Shown here: one piece after another, positions 7,425-15,829 of the stretch
Position numbering within the stretch: the stretch's first letter is position 1
How the letters are laid out: each line of letters opens with the position of its first letter
The notes under the pieces: model-generated
The model's input: only the letters and a program-made list of their open reading frames with translations
Told to the model about the DNA's origin: nothing
Databases searched by the model: none
Source: UBA946 sp031550725
GTDB lineage: Bacteria > Bacillota > Clostridia > Oscillospirales > Ruminococcaceae
NCBI GenBank assembly: GCA_031550725.1
Contig: JAVBOH010000017.1
Span: 77,849-141,848, forward strand
Length of the DNA stretch: 64,000 nt
Direction of reading: 5' to 3'
Translations under genes and position numbers: made by a program

Positions 7425-7847
7425 ATGGTTATAATATGGATAATTGTACTTATAGCGGCATTGATTTTAGAAGCAGCGACAGCAGCACTCGTATCAATAT
7501 GGTTTTGTGTTGCGGCAGTTCCAACGATAATTGCAGCGGTCTGCGGTGCTAATTTAACGGTGCAGCTAATAATTTTCACAGTTGTGACAGTGGTATGTTT
7601 GATTTTCACACGTCCTGCAATAAAAAAACTTATGCCAAACAAGTTCACGCCAACAAATTCCGAGCTTGATGTTGGTAAATCAGCGGTGGTTATTGAGGAA
7701 ATTAATAATGCAATTGGAAAAGGCAGAGTTAAGTTAAATGGTGTTGACTGGGCAGCAGTTTCCATTGATAACTCTATAATCCCTGCTGATGCAGTTGTTA
7801 TTGTTGAGGAAGTTCGTTCTGCAAAGCTTGCAGTAAAGAAAGCATAA
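7425..7847 (+). CDS. NfeD-like membrane protein
   Basis: A 140-residue protein with two to three membrane segments in residues 1-62 and a soluble C-terminal domain (about 78-135) of the NfeD OB-fold type, seen in 'LDVGKSAVVIEEINNAIGKGRVKLNG'. NfeD proteins pair with SPFH/stomatin proteins in membrane microdomains and quality control. Here the SPFH gene follows 51 bp downstream, which strongly supports the call. AAGGAGG stands just before the ATG. It lacks the ClpP-like protease domain of long NfeD proteins. Confidence 0.88.
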   Translation: MVIIWIIVLIAALILEAATAALVSIWFCVAAVPTIIAAVCGANLTVQLIIFTVVTVVCLIFTRPAIKKLMPNKFTPTNSELDVGKSAVVIEEINNAIGKGRVKLNGVDWAAVSIDNSIIPADAVVIVEEVRSAKLAVKKA

Positions 7848-7898
7848 TTTTATTTGTATACATATAAGTTAAATAAAATGAGAAAGAGGTAAATTATT

Positions 7899-8840
7899 AT
7901 GACAGCAGTTATTGTTGGATTGGTTATTTTGGCAGTTATTATTCTTATTTCAGGAATTAAGTTTGTTCCACAAGCAACCGTTTATGTTATTGAGCGTTTC
8001 GGCACATTTAAAGCATCACTTCCGGCAGGACCTCATTATGTAGTGCCTTTTATCGATAAAATCGCAAAAAAGGTTTCTGTTAAGGAGCAGGTTGCCGATT
8101 TTAAACCACAGCCAGTTATCACAAAAGATAACGTTACAATGCAGATTGATACGGTTGTATTTTTTCAGGTTACAGAGGCAAAGCTTTATACCTATGGTGT
8201 TGAAAGACCGCTTTCTGCGATTGAAAATCTGACAGCAACAACCTTGCGTAATATTATTGGTGACCTTGAGCTTGATGCAACACTAACATCCCGTGATGTA
8301 ATTAATACAAGAATTACAGCTATTCTTGATGAAGCTACTGACCGTTGGGGCATTAAGGTTAATCGTGTTGAGCTTAAAAACATTCTGCCGCCTCGTGAAA
8401 TTCAGGATGCGATGGAACGTCAGATGAAAGCAGAGCGTGAACGTCGTGAAAAGATTTTGCAGGCAGAGGGTGAAAAGAAATCACAGGTTTTGGTTGCAGA
8501 GGGTGAAAAGGAATCAAAGATTTTGCGTGCAGAGGCTGAAAAACAGGCTATGATTCTTCATGCAGATGGCGTAAGACAGCAGAAAATCCTTGAGGCACAG
8601 GGTGAAGCTGAATCAATCGAGCTTGTACAGAAAGCACTTGCAGACAGTATAGTTAAGCTAAATGCTGCTGATGCAAAGGAATCTGTTATCGCAATCAAGA
8701 GCCTTGAAGCATTTGCAAAAGCTGCTGACGGCAAGGCAACAAAAATTATTATCCCATCTGAAATTCAAGGTCTTGCAGGACTTGCTACTTCTATTAAGGA
8801 AATTGCAGCCGATTCATTTTCTGCTGATGTTAAGAAATAA
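7899..8840 (+). CDS. SPFH/Band 7 (stomatin-like, paraslipin) protein
   Basis: The 313-residue protein has one N-terminal membrane segment (about 3-22), then the SPFH domain with 'VPQATVYVIERFGTF' and 'AGPHYVVPFIDKI'. A long charged coiled coil (about 170-245) is rich in 'AEGEK'-type repeats, and the C-terminal tail is small. This matches the QmcA/paraslipin group, which oligomerises at the inner membrane with NfeD partners to scaffold protein complexes or proteases. It shares the promoter at 7309 with nfeD. The family call is certain; the cellular role is inferred. Confidence 0.92.
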   Translation: MTAVIVGLVILAVIILISGIKFVPQATVYVIERFGTFKASLPAGPHYVVPFIDKIAKKVSVKEQVADFKPQPVITKDNVTMQIDTVVFFQVTEAKLYTYGVERPLSAIENLTATTLRNIIGDLELDATLTSRDVINTRITAILDEATDRWGIKVNRVELKNILPPREIQDAMERQMKAERERREKILQAEGEKKSQVLVAEGEKESKILRAEAEKQAMILHADGVRQQKILEAQGEAESIELVQKALADSIVKLNAADAKESVIAIKSLEAFAKAADGKATKIIIPSEIQGLAGLATSIKEIAADSFSADVKK

Positions 8841-8862
8841 AATATAAATTGTTAGGTTAATG

Positions 8863-8898
8863 TATGGGGCGATACCAAATCATTGGCATCGCCCCATA
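8863..8898. repeat. GTAGGGGCGA-type palindromic repeat, copy 2
   Basis: Arms TATGGGGCGATACC and GGCATCGCCCCATA with one mismatch, around an 8-base centre. It lies between the SPFH stop and the CPBP gene and may act as a terminator or RNA-stabilising hairpin. Confidence 0.75.
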
Positions 8899-8942
8899 GC
8901 TATACCCATTTTACGAGAAATATTGAAAGGAGCATTAAAATC

Positions 8943-9803
8943 ATGACAGAAAAGAAAAAATTCATATGGTATCTTGTTATAACATTTGGACTGGCTTGGA
9001 TTTTTCAAGCACTTGCAATACTTTCCAATCCACTGTTATCGACATTATTTTTATCAGTGTCGATGTTTGTGCCGCTTGTTGCTGTTATCATCATAAGTAA
9101 GGGTATTACCCCTGCAAAAACAGGAATTAAATGGATGCCTAATTTCAAAAAGGGTTTGCCGTGGTACATTTTTTCATTGGTATCTCCGCTTATATTTACC
9201 GTTCTTGGAGCAGTACTTTACTTCTTGATTTTCCCTGATAAGTTCGACCCTGAATGTGGCTATTTTACAGCACTATTACCTGCTGGTACTAACCTTGGAA
9301 TGTCGCCGATTACACTTCTCATTATCCAAAGTGTACAGGCTATAACCATTGCACCGCTTATAAACGGCGTTTTTGCAGTTGGTGAGGAGGCAGGATGGCG
9401 TGGTTATATGACACCTTATCTTGTTGAAAAGCTTGGCAAAACAGCAGGGCTTATAATTTCTGGCATAATCTGGGCAGTATGGCATTTTCCACTGATAATA
9501 TTCGCAGGGTATGAATATGGTGTCGGATATTTTGGAGCACCATATACAGGGCTTGCAGGAATGTGTCTTTTCGCAACTGCACTTGGAATAATTCTTTCAC
9601 TGATGTACGAAAAAGCTGGTTCAATATGGACTTGTGCTATTTTCCATGGTGCGATTAATGCAATAGCTGTATTAGGACTATATTTTACTCATGCAGGAAC
9701 CACAGAATACTTGTTAGGTCCAGTTTTACCAGGGGTTATATCGATAATTCCAACTGCAATTTTTGCAGTGATATGGCTAGTGAAAGCAAATAAAAAAGCA
9801 TAA
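8943..9803 (+). CDS. CPBP family intramembrane glutamic protease
   Basis: A 286-residue protein with about eight membrane segments. The ABI/CPBP motifs are present: 'GEEAGWRGYM' with the Glu pair 148-149 and Arg153, 'WAVWHFPL' with His181, and 'FHGAINA' further on. Relatives process prenylated proteins or act in bacteriocin self-immunity; the substrate here is unknown. The ATG at 8943 has AAAGGAG upstream. A longer in-frame reading from 8883 would run through the palindromic repeat and is unlikely. Its stop codon lies at the edge of a long terminator palindrome. Confidence 0.88.
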   Translation: MTEKKKFIWYLVITFGLAWIFQALAILSNPLLSTLFLSVSMFVPLVAVIIISKGITPAKTGIKWMPNFKKGLPWYIFSLVSPLIFTVLGAVLYFLIFPDKFDPECGYFTALLPAGTNLGMSPITLLIIQSVQAITIAPLINGVFAVGEEAGWRGYMTPYLVEKLGKTAGLIISGIIWAVWHFPLIIFAGYEYGVGYFGAPYTGLAGMCLFATALGIILSLMYEKAGSIWTCAIFHGAINAIAVLGLYFTHAGTTEYLLGPVLPGVISIIPTAIFAVIWLVKANKKA

Positions 9804-9858
9804 AATTAAAGGAGCAGCTGCATGGGAGAAATCTCGTGCAGCTGCTCCTTTAATTTTA
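9801..9858. terminator. 22-bp perfect inverted repeat; terminator of the CPBP gene
   Basis: Arms at 9801-9822 and 9837-9858 are perfectly complementary over 22 bp with a 14-base loop. The left arm begins with the TAA stop of the CPBP gene. The outer part of each arm is AT-rich (TTTAATTTTA), so it could end transcripts from both directions, including the GH3 gene. Confidence 0.75.
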
Positions 9859-9898
9859 TGTATGCTGAACAATTCAAAAACGCCTCAAAAGCTTGCCT
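9858..9898 (-). repeat. Fragment of the hairpin-array element, right end, inverted
   Basis: The sequence matches the reverse complement of the right end of the copies at 12073-12275 and 45080-45334, including the ATGTATGCTGAACAATTC terminus and most of one arm of hairpin 6, then diverges. Together with the copy at 12073 it places this element on both sides of the GH3 gene. Confidence 0.7.
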
Positions 9899-9919
9899 TT
9901 ATGAATAATTTATATCTAA

Positions 9920-12052
9920 TCATACCAGTTTAAACATTGTCATATTATCAGTTTCACTAGAGTCACCAATCCAAACAGTAAAGTCACCATTCTCGCTTAC
10001 GAAATCCATATTGATATCATAAAATCTAAGCATTTCTTCAGTAATATCAAAGCTGACAACAGTTTCATCACCTGCATCAAGATATATCTTCTGTATACCC
10101 TTAAGCTCTTTAACAGGACGGATAACACTTCCAGTCATATCACGGATATAAAGCTGAACAACCTCTTTACCACTCATAGAGCCACTATTTTTCACGGTAA
10201 CAGATGCGGTAATTTTAGTGTTATTAGTAAGTATATCTGAACTTAAATTAACAGCCGAATATTCGAAGCTAGTATAAGAAAGTCCATGTCCAAACGAATA
10301 TAATGGCTTGTTCGGCGCATCCATATAGTTTGAAATAAATCGGATAAATTCCTGTTCATCATTATGCTTTGGACGACCTGTATTGAATGTGCTGTATGTA
10401 ATCGGTAGCTGACCTGTGCAGAAAGGGAAGCTCATGCTTAGCTTTGCGGATGGATTTACCTTGCCATAAATAATATTGGCAATGGCATATGCACCGCAAG
10501 TCCCTGGTAACCATGCCATTAGCATTGCACGGGATTTATCAGCCTCATTTGGTACAGCAAGCGGTCTACCGCCAAACAAAACTGTTACTATATTTGAATT
10601 AACATTATAAATCGCATCAAAAAGTTTTTTCTGATTATCAAAAAGAGATATATCAGTGCGGCTGCGTGACTCGCCTGAGAAATCCTCATCTTCACCAAGT
10701 GCGAGTATAACGACATCAGTGTTAGCAGCGGCATTTATAGCAGCATCGTTTACCTCATCGGTATCAACAAAAATAAAATTACAATCCTCATAAAGCTCCT
10801 CAAAAGCACCTTTTAGAGTTATAACATGGTCTTTATCAGCAAAAATTGCCCATGACCCAGTTATCTTGTCGCTGAATGCAAGACTTCCTATTACAGAAAC
10901 TTTTTTGCAGCGTGAAAGCGGCAGAATACCATCATTCTTAAGCATAACAATGCTTTCTTCAGCTGCTTCACGTGATAACTTCTTATGCTCATCACACAAT
11001 ACAATATCACGCTCGTCATCTAAGGACGCATCTTTATATGGATTTTCAAAAAGTCCAAGATTATTTTTAAGCTCAAGTATACGCATACAAGCATCATCAA
11101 TAAGCTGTTCGGAGATTTTACCGTCATTAACAAGGCTTTCAAGGTTGTTCAAATAACAGTCAGTTGCCATATCAATGTCACAGCCAGCCAAGATTGCTTT
11201 TTCGGAGGCATCAGCCATGTCATAGGAACTGCCATGCGAAATACTCTCATTTATAGCAGCATAATCGGAAATAAGAACGCCGTCAAAACCCATCTTGTCA
11301 CGCAAAATATCACGCATGAGCCACTTATTTGTTGTGCAAGGAATTCTATCAAGCGTGTTGAATGACGTCATGACCATGGTGACACCTGCATCAACAGCAG
11401 CGTTATATGGTGGAAGATAATCCTCAAGCAGTGTCCTTGTTGATAGCTCGACAGGGGTATAATCACGTCCCGAGCCAGATGCTCCATATCCTGCAAAATG
11501 CTTTACGCAGGATGCAAGCCTGCCTTTTTCCTTTATATCATCGCCTTGAAACCCCTTTACAGAGCTTTCGGCAAAACGTGAATTAAGCCATTTATCCTCT
11601 CCGCATGATTCCATGCATCTTCCCCAGCGAGCATCTCTTGAAATGTCAACCATAGGAGAAAATGTAACATGAACACCTGCTGCCGCAGCTTCCTTGGCAG
11701 TAGCTTCGCAAATGCGCTCCGTTAACTCAAAGTTAAAGCTAGAGCCTTGTGCAATCGGCACAGGGAAGACAGTTTTATAGCCATGGATAATGTCCGTCAT
11801 GAAAAGTGCAGGGATATGATGCGGTTGTTTTTCCATCATTCTGTCCTGAATGCTCATCAGCCACTTTGCACCATGCTCACCCAAAACACTTCCGATACGC
11901 AGAAAATCTTCTTCGGTGATATCAATTTTTTCAATAGAGCCAGTAGGTATAGCATAGTCACTAAGATACATACCACCCAACTGCACAAGCTGTTCGATTT
12001 TTTCTTTTAGTGTCATATCAGACAGCAGTTCTGCTAATTTTGACTTTTCCAT
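9920..12052 (-). CDS. Glycoside hydrolase family 3 beta-glucosidase, BglX-like, cytosolic
   Basis: Releases terminal beta-linked sugars, probably from cello- or related oligosaccharides. The 710-residue protein has the GH3 (beta/alpha)8 domain (about 1-330) with 'KHFAGYGASGSGRDY' (from residue 184) and the nucleophile Asp263 in 'GFDGVLISDYAAI'. The GH3_C domain follows (about 360-590), then a fibronectin III-like domain (about 640-705). There is no signal peptide, so it acts on imported sugars. AAGGAG lies nine bases before the ATG. Copies of the hairpin-array element flank the gene on both sides in opposite orientation. Confidence 0.93.
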   Translation of the reverse strand: MEKSKLAELLSDMTLKEKIEQLVQLGGMYLSDYAIPTGSIEKIDITEEDFLRIGSVLGEHGAKWLMSIQDRMMEKQPHHIPALFMTDIIHGYKTVFPVPIAQGSSFNFELTERICEATAKEAAAAGVHVTFSPMVDISRDARWGRCMESCGEDKWLNSRFAESSVKGFQGDDIKEKGRLASCVKHFAGYGASGSGRDYTPVELSTRTLLEDYLPPYNAAVDAGVTMVMTSFNTLDRIPCTTNKWLMRDILRDKMGFDGVLISDYAAINESISHGSSYDMADASEKAILAGCDIDMATDCYLNNLESLVNDGKISEQLIDDACMRILELKNNLGLFENPYKDASLDDERDIVLCDEHKKLSREAAEESIVMLKNDGILPLSRCKKVSVIGSLAFSDKITGSWAIFADKDHVITLKGAFEELYEDCNFIFVDTDEVNDAAINAAANTDVVILALGEDEDFSGESRSRTDISLFDNQKKLFDAIYNVNSNIVTVLFGGRPLAVPNEADKSRAMLMAWLPGTCGAYAIANIIYGKVNPSAKLSMSFPFCTGQLPITYSTFNTGRPKHNDEQEFIRFISNYMDAPNKPLYSFGHGLSYTSFEYSAVNLSSDILTNNTKITASVTVKNSGSMSGKEVVQLYIRDMTGSVIRPVKELKGIQKIYLDAGDETVVSFDITEEMLRFYDINMDFVSENGDFTVWIGDSSETDNMTMFKLV

Positions 12053-12072
12053 AGTATTATACTCCTTAAATT

Positions 12073-12275
12073 AATGCGGCTATTGAAAAAACGATATTTT
12101 TTCAACGTACTACTTGATTGACGTCTGCTTACAAAATAATTTTCTATTAAAATCATTTTGTAAATGCAAGGGTTTTTTACATAAAAAATTTATTTCAAAA
12201 ACCTTGCATTTGAATAATTCAAAACCACTTCCAAAGCAAGCTTTTACGACGTTTTTGAATTATTCAGCAGACATT
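12073..12275 (+). mobile_element. MITE-like hairpin-array element, short copy
   Basis: It starts AATGCGG and ends GAATTATTCAGCAGACATT (12257-12275), with AAATT directly repeated on both sides (12068-12072 and 12276-12280), like a target duplication. It contains hairpins at 12083-12105, 12129-12163, 12164-12209 and 12212-12265. From 12111 on it aligns with 45173-45334. It lacks the second and third hairpins of that copy. No protein is encoded. It lies just upstream of the GH3 gene. Confidence 0.75.
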
Positions 12276-12283
12276 AAATTAAA

Positions 12284-12375
12284 CGGGCGAACGCAGTTCA
12301 CTCCTACTATTTCGTTACACCAAAATATTTACATTTTGCGAATGAATTTTTGTAGGAGCGACCTGTGATCGCCCG
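12284..12375. repeat. GTAGGGGCGA-type repeat, copy 3 (wide-spaced inverted pair)
   Basis: The arm at 12284-12308 (CGGGCGAACGCAGTTCACTC...) is the near inverse of 12351-12375 (TGTAGGAGCGACCTGTGATC...), 42 bases apart. With the element at 12073-12275 it accounts for most of the 357-bp gap between the GH3 gene and clpE. Confidence 0.7.
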
Positions 12376-12409
12376 ATTTTGCATATTTGAACAACAGTCT
12401 TAACAATTA

Positions 12410-14788
12410 TTACGCAGTAGTTATTTCAAGCTCATTCTTCTTATCACCAATTTTAATAGTAGTGAAAGGTTCAGCAGTTGAATTAATAATTAACTCCGCA
12501 ACAGTGTCCTCAATATCGGTGCGAATAAACTTACGGATATCTCTAGCACCGAATTTCTGACCGAAAGCTTTCTCTGCAATAATGCTAAGTGCTTTTTTTG
12601 ATGTCTTTAGTTTAATACCCTTTTCTTCAAGAGCTTCTTTCATTTCATCAAGCATCAAAGCGGCAATCTGCTCATAATCCTCCATATTAAGAGGATTAAA
12701 GACAACAACCTCATCGATACGTCCGAGGAACTCAGGGCGCAGGAAGTTTGATAGTGCCTTCATAGCCTTTTCTTTTGAAATGTCCGATATAGACTTGTCA
12801 AAGCCGACACCTGATGATTTATCGGTTGAGCCAGCATTTGATGTCATAGCAATAATTGTGTTTTCAAAGGAAACAGAACGTCCTTGTGCATCATTAATTC
12901 TGCCCTCGTCAAGAATTTGAAGAAGAACATTCATAACATCAGGATGAGCCTTTTCAATTTCATCGAAAAGTACAACGGAATATGGCTTTCTGCGTACCTT
13001 TTCTGTAAGCTGACCAGACTCCTCAAACCCAACATACCCAGGAGGTGAGCCTATTAGACGAGAAACAGTATGCTGTTCCATATATTCGTTCATGTTAATA
13101 CGAATTAGTGGGTCATTACCGTCAAAAAGTTCATTTGCAAGCACCTTAACAAGTTCAGTTTTACCAACACCAGTAGGACCAACGAAAATAAATGATGCAG
13201 GTCGTCTGCGCTTGCTAAGCTGTACCTTTGAACGCTTAACAGCCTTACTGACAAGTGTACAAGCCTCATCCTGACCAATAATATGCTTTTCTAAGTTTTC
13301 TTTAAGCATTGCAACTTTTATATATTCGCTTTCAATCGCTTTGCTTGCAGGAATACCTGTCCAAAGCTCAATTACCTTAGCGATATCTTCTTCGGTAACA
13401 TAAATAGTTTCAAGAATTTCAGTGAGTTCTGCTTTTTCTTTTTCAAGACGCATAACCTCTGCTTTATTTTTTGCAAGTGCCTCATAATCAGGCTCATCAT
13501 CATCTTCAATTGATGAAACAATAGCAGTATGTCTTTCCAGTTCTTTTAAAACGCTGTCATACTTTGCAATTTCAGGACTGCGGATACTTCTGCAAGCACA
13601 GGCTTCATCAAGCAAATCGATTGCTTTGTCAGGTAAAAATCTGTCGTTGATATAACGCTCGGAAAGCACTGCACACATTTTTAGGAGTGCATCGGTAATC
13701 TTCACACGATGGTGGGCCTCATAATATTTTCTGATACCCAAAAGTACTCCTTCGGTTTCAGTAACAGTAGGCTCATTAATGGTAACAGGCTGGAAACGTC
13801 TTTCCAAAGCGGAGTCCTTTTCGATATATTTACGGTATTCACCAAAAGTTGTTGCACCAATAACCTGAACTTCACCACGGGAAAGTGCAGGCTTAAGAAT
13901 ATTAGCGGCATTCATAGACCCTTCGGAGTCACCGGCACCAATAATACTATGCACCTCATCTATAAAGAGGATAACATTACCCTCATCCTTAATCTCATCA
14001 ATAAGCCCTTTTACACGGCTTTCAAACTGTCCACGGAATTGTGTGCCTGCAACAAGTGAAGTTAAGTCGAGAAGATAAACCTTTTTATCTTTAAGGTTAA
14101 ACGGAACATCACCCGATGCAATTTTTTGAGCAATACCCTCTGCAATAGCAGTTTTACCAACACCCGGTTCACCAATTAAGCAAGGGTTATTCTTCTGACG
14201 CCTTGATAAAATCTGAATAGTGCGGGCAATTTCCTTATCTCTGCCGATAATATTATCAAGCTTGCCTTTTTCAGCACGGTCAGATAAATTTGTGCAATAG
14301 TTATTAAGGAACTTAAGCTTTTTACCCTCTGGCGCTTTCTTATTTTTATTATTTTTATTCTTACTAGAGCTGTTTGGTGCGGACTGAATATTTTCAGCAT
14401 CACCAGCATTTTCACCTGCACCGGAAATCATATCCTGAATGTTTGAAAAGAAATCATCATCAGACATATCACTTTCAGCAGCTTTCTGAAACTGCTCCTT
14501 TAAATTCGGCATATTGCCAAGCAAATTCTGAATGAAGTTAGGCAAAGCGCCTGTACCGCCGAGCTTAAATGAATCGCCGTCAATTGATTCGGAAAATTCA
14601 GTCATCTGGTCTGCAAAGGTTTCAACATCATCCTCATCAATACCCATCTCGTCAATGTATTCCTTAACTTGAGGAATACCGAGCTCCTTTGCACAAACCA
14701 AACATAGTCCCTCGTTACGTTTTTCTGTACCCTGCATAGCTGTAATAAAAACCACAGCCGTACGTTTATTGCATCGTGTACATAGCAT
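12410..14788 (-). CDS. clpE: ATP-dependent Clp protease ATPase subunit, ClpE type
   Basis: Unfolds proteins for ClpP or disaggregates them. The 792-residue protein begins with a zinc finger (C3/C6 and C29/C32), as in ClpE, in place of the usual double ClpN repeat. A low-complexity Asn/Lys linker (about 130-155) leads to AAA-1 with Walker A 'GEPGVGKT' (206-213). A UVR/M-type coiled coil (about 420-465) and AAA-2 with 'GPTGVGKT' follow. GAAAGGATGG lies upstream of the ATG. I see no CtsR operator in the 128-bp upstream gap and no ctsR or mcsAB neighbour, so heat-shock control cannot be shown. Confidence 0.88.
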   Translation of the reverse strand: MLCTRCNKRTAVVFITAMQGTEKRNEGLCLVCAKELGIPQVKEYIDEMGIDEDDVETFADQMTEFSESIDGDSFKLGGTGALPNFIQNLLGNMPNLKEQFQKAAESDMSDDDFFSNIQDMISGAGENAGDAENIQSAPNSSSKNKNNKNKKAPEGKKLKFLNNYCTNLSDRAEKGKLDNIIGRDKEIARTIQILSRRQKNNPCLIGEPGVGKTAIAEGIAQKIASGDVPFNLKDKKVYLLDLTSLVAGTQFRGQFESRVKGLIDEIKDEGNVILFIDEVHSIIGAGDSEGSMNAANILKPALSRGEVQVIGATTFGEYRKYIEKDSALERRFQPVTINEPTVTETEGVLLGIRKYYEAHHRVKITDALLKMCAVLSERYINDRFLPDKAIDLLDEACACRSIRSPEIAKYDSVLKELERHTAIVSSIEDDDEPDYEALAKNKAEVMRLEKEKAELTEILETIYVTEEDIAKVIELWTGIPASKAIESEYIKVAMLKENLEKHIIGQDEACTLVSKAVKRSKVQLSKRRRPASFIFVGPTGVGKTELVKVLANELFDGNDPLIRINMNEYMEQHTVSRLIGSPPGYVGFEESGQLTEKVRRKPYSVVLFDEIEKAHPDVMNVLLQILDEGRINDAQGRSVSFENTIIAMTSNAGSTDKSSGVGFDKSISDISKEKAMKALSNFLRPEFLGRIDEVVVFNPLNMEDYEQIAALMLDEMKEALEEKGIKLKTSKKALSIIAEKAFGQKFGARDIRKFIRTDIEDTVAELIINSTAEPFTTIKIGDKKNELEITTA

Positions 14789-14916
14789 AAAATTATGACC
14801 ATCCTTTCTAAAGTCCTGCTAATGCCGAATATTATGTCATTATGCAAGACAGCGCTTGATTATTTCAAGCAAATATATGAGCCGATTAAATCGGAAATAA
14901 ACAAAATAAGCTTAAT

Positions 14917-15816
14917 TTATTGTTTCAATAAAAATGTCTGGAAAAGTGAAAACATACCATAATAAACCCATTTAAAAACATAGGTCTGAGCAATGCTTAC
15001 AGTACTAATAACAGCATTTTCATCACCTGTTAAGCTGATAAAAATATTACAAAGCAAAACAAAAACTGCTATAAAAATCAAGGCTTTTAATGCACCCAGC
15101 AAACCGCCTAAAAAGCTGTTTAAATTGCTTATTGCAGGCAGATAATCAACGATTTTTAATACCCTTCCGATAATATTAAACAGAAGTGTAACTAAAGCAA
15201 AAACAATTGCAAAAATGCAGTACCCAATTATTTTTACAATAACAGGTCTTATAATAAGGCTTTCGATTTTGTCAGCGAATGTAGCCTTGCTGACAGTAAG
15301 CATATCAAGCTTGTCTGTGACGGAATATTCATTGCCGTTAAAATAAGTTTTTGCATTGTTCACAATTTCATCGGGTACAATGTTCTCCATGCTCTCGGTA
15401 ATTTTAACACCGATATCAATATAAACTTTATCAAGTGCTTCGGAAAATTTTTCATTTGCCATAAGTGATGTCATATCAGCGTTATTATAATAATCAAGCA
15501 AATCCTGACTATTTTTAATAACCTCGCTGATATCTTTACCATCAAGATACTCGGAAAAAGTATCATTAATAACGGCTGTGGGGTCATATTGACTAATAAC
15601 TTCATCGGTTTTCTCATTAAGCTTTTCAATGACATAAGGGTGTATAGTTTTGTCATAAACATAATCGGAGCTTATTTGACTTACAAAAGATGCAGCACAA
15701 AATGCCGCAGCAATTCCGATAAACGAAACAACCGTAACAACAAAACCTTTATTAGCACCCTGTATAATTCCGATAACCAATATAAGTATAATAATTATAT
15801 CTAAAATATAGTTCAA
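14917..15816 (-). CDS. CvpA family membrane protein, extended form
   Basis: The N-terminal half has the CvpA pattern 'NYILDIIIILILVIGIIQGANKGFV' with a second segment behind it, and two further membrane segments lie near the C-terminus (about 200-225 and 245-270). An extracytoplasmic insert of about 120 residues separates them. At 299 residues it is longer than typical CvpA (about 165-180). The start is a TTG at 15816 with GGAGG four bases before it. An ATG at 15906 would overlap the upstream gene by 77 bp. The gene upstream (ending 15830) is an unknown membrane-anchored protein; the pair may work together at the envelope. Confidence 0.75.
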   Translation of the reverse strand: MNYILDIIIILILVIGIIQGANKGFVVTVVSFIGIAAAFCAASFVSQISSDYVYDKTIHPYVIEKLNEKTDEVISQYDPTAVINDTFSEYLDGKDISEVIKNSQDLLDYYNNADMTSLMANEKFSEALDKVYIDIGVKITESMENIVPDEIVNNAKTYFNGNEYSVTDKLDMLTVSKATFADKIESLIIRPVIVKIIGYCIFAIVFALVTLLFNIIGRVLKIVDYLPAISNLNSFLGGLLGALKALIFIAVFVLLCNIFISLTGDENAVISTVSIAQTYVFKWVYYGMFSLFQTFLLKQ

Positions 15817-15829
15817 GCTGCCTCCAATA

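Noticed and set aside
7331..7765. 144-codon minus-strand frame over nfeD
   Set aside because: Threonine/isoleucine-rich mirror of the NfeD membrane helices; no start site, and the plus-strand gene is well supported.
12114..12368. 84-codon frame in the gap between the GH3 gene and clpE
   Set aside because: It runs through the hairpin-array element and the palindromic repeat and has no ribosome-binding site; not a gene.
14789..14916. CtsR operator before clpE
   Set aside because: No GGTCAAA-type heptad repeats were found in the gap; only small AT-rich dyads such as CCGATTAAATCGG.
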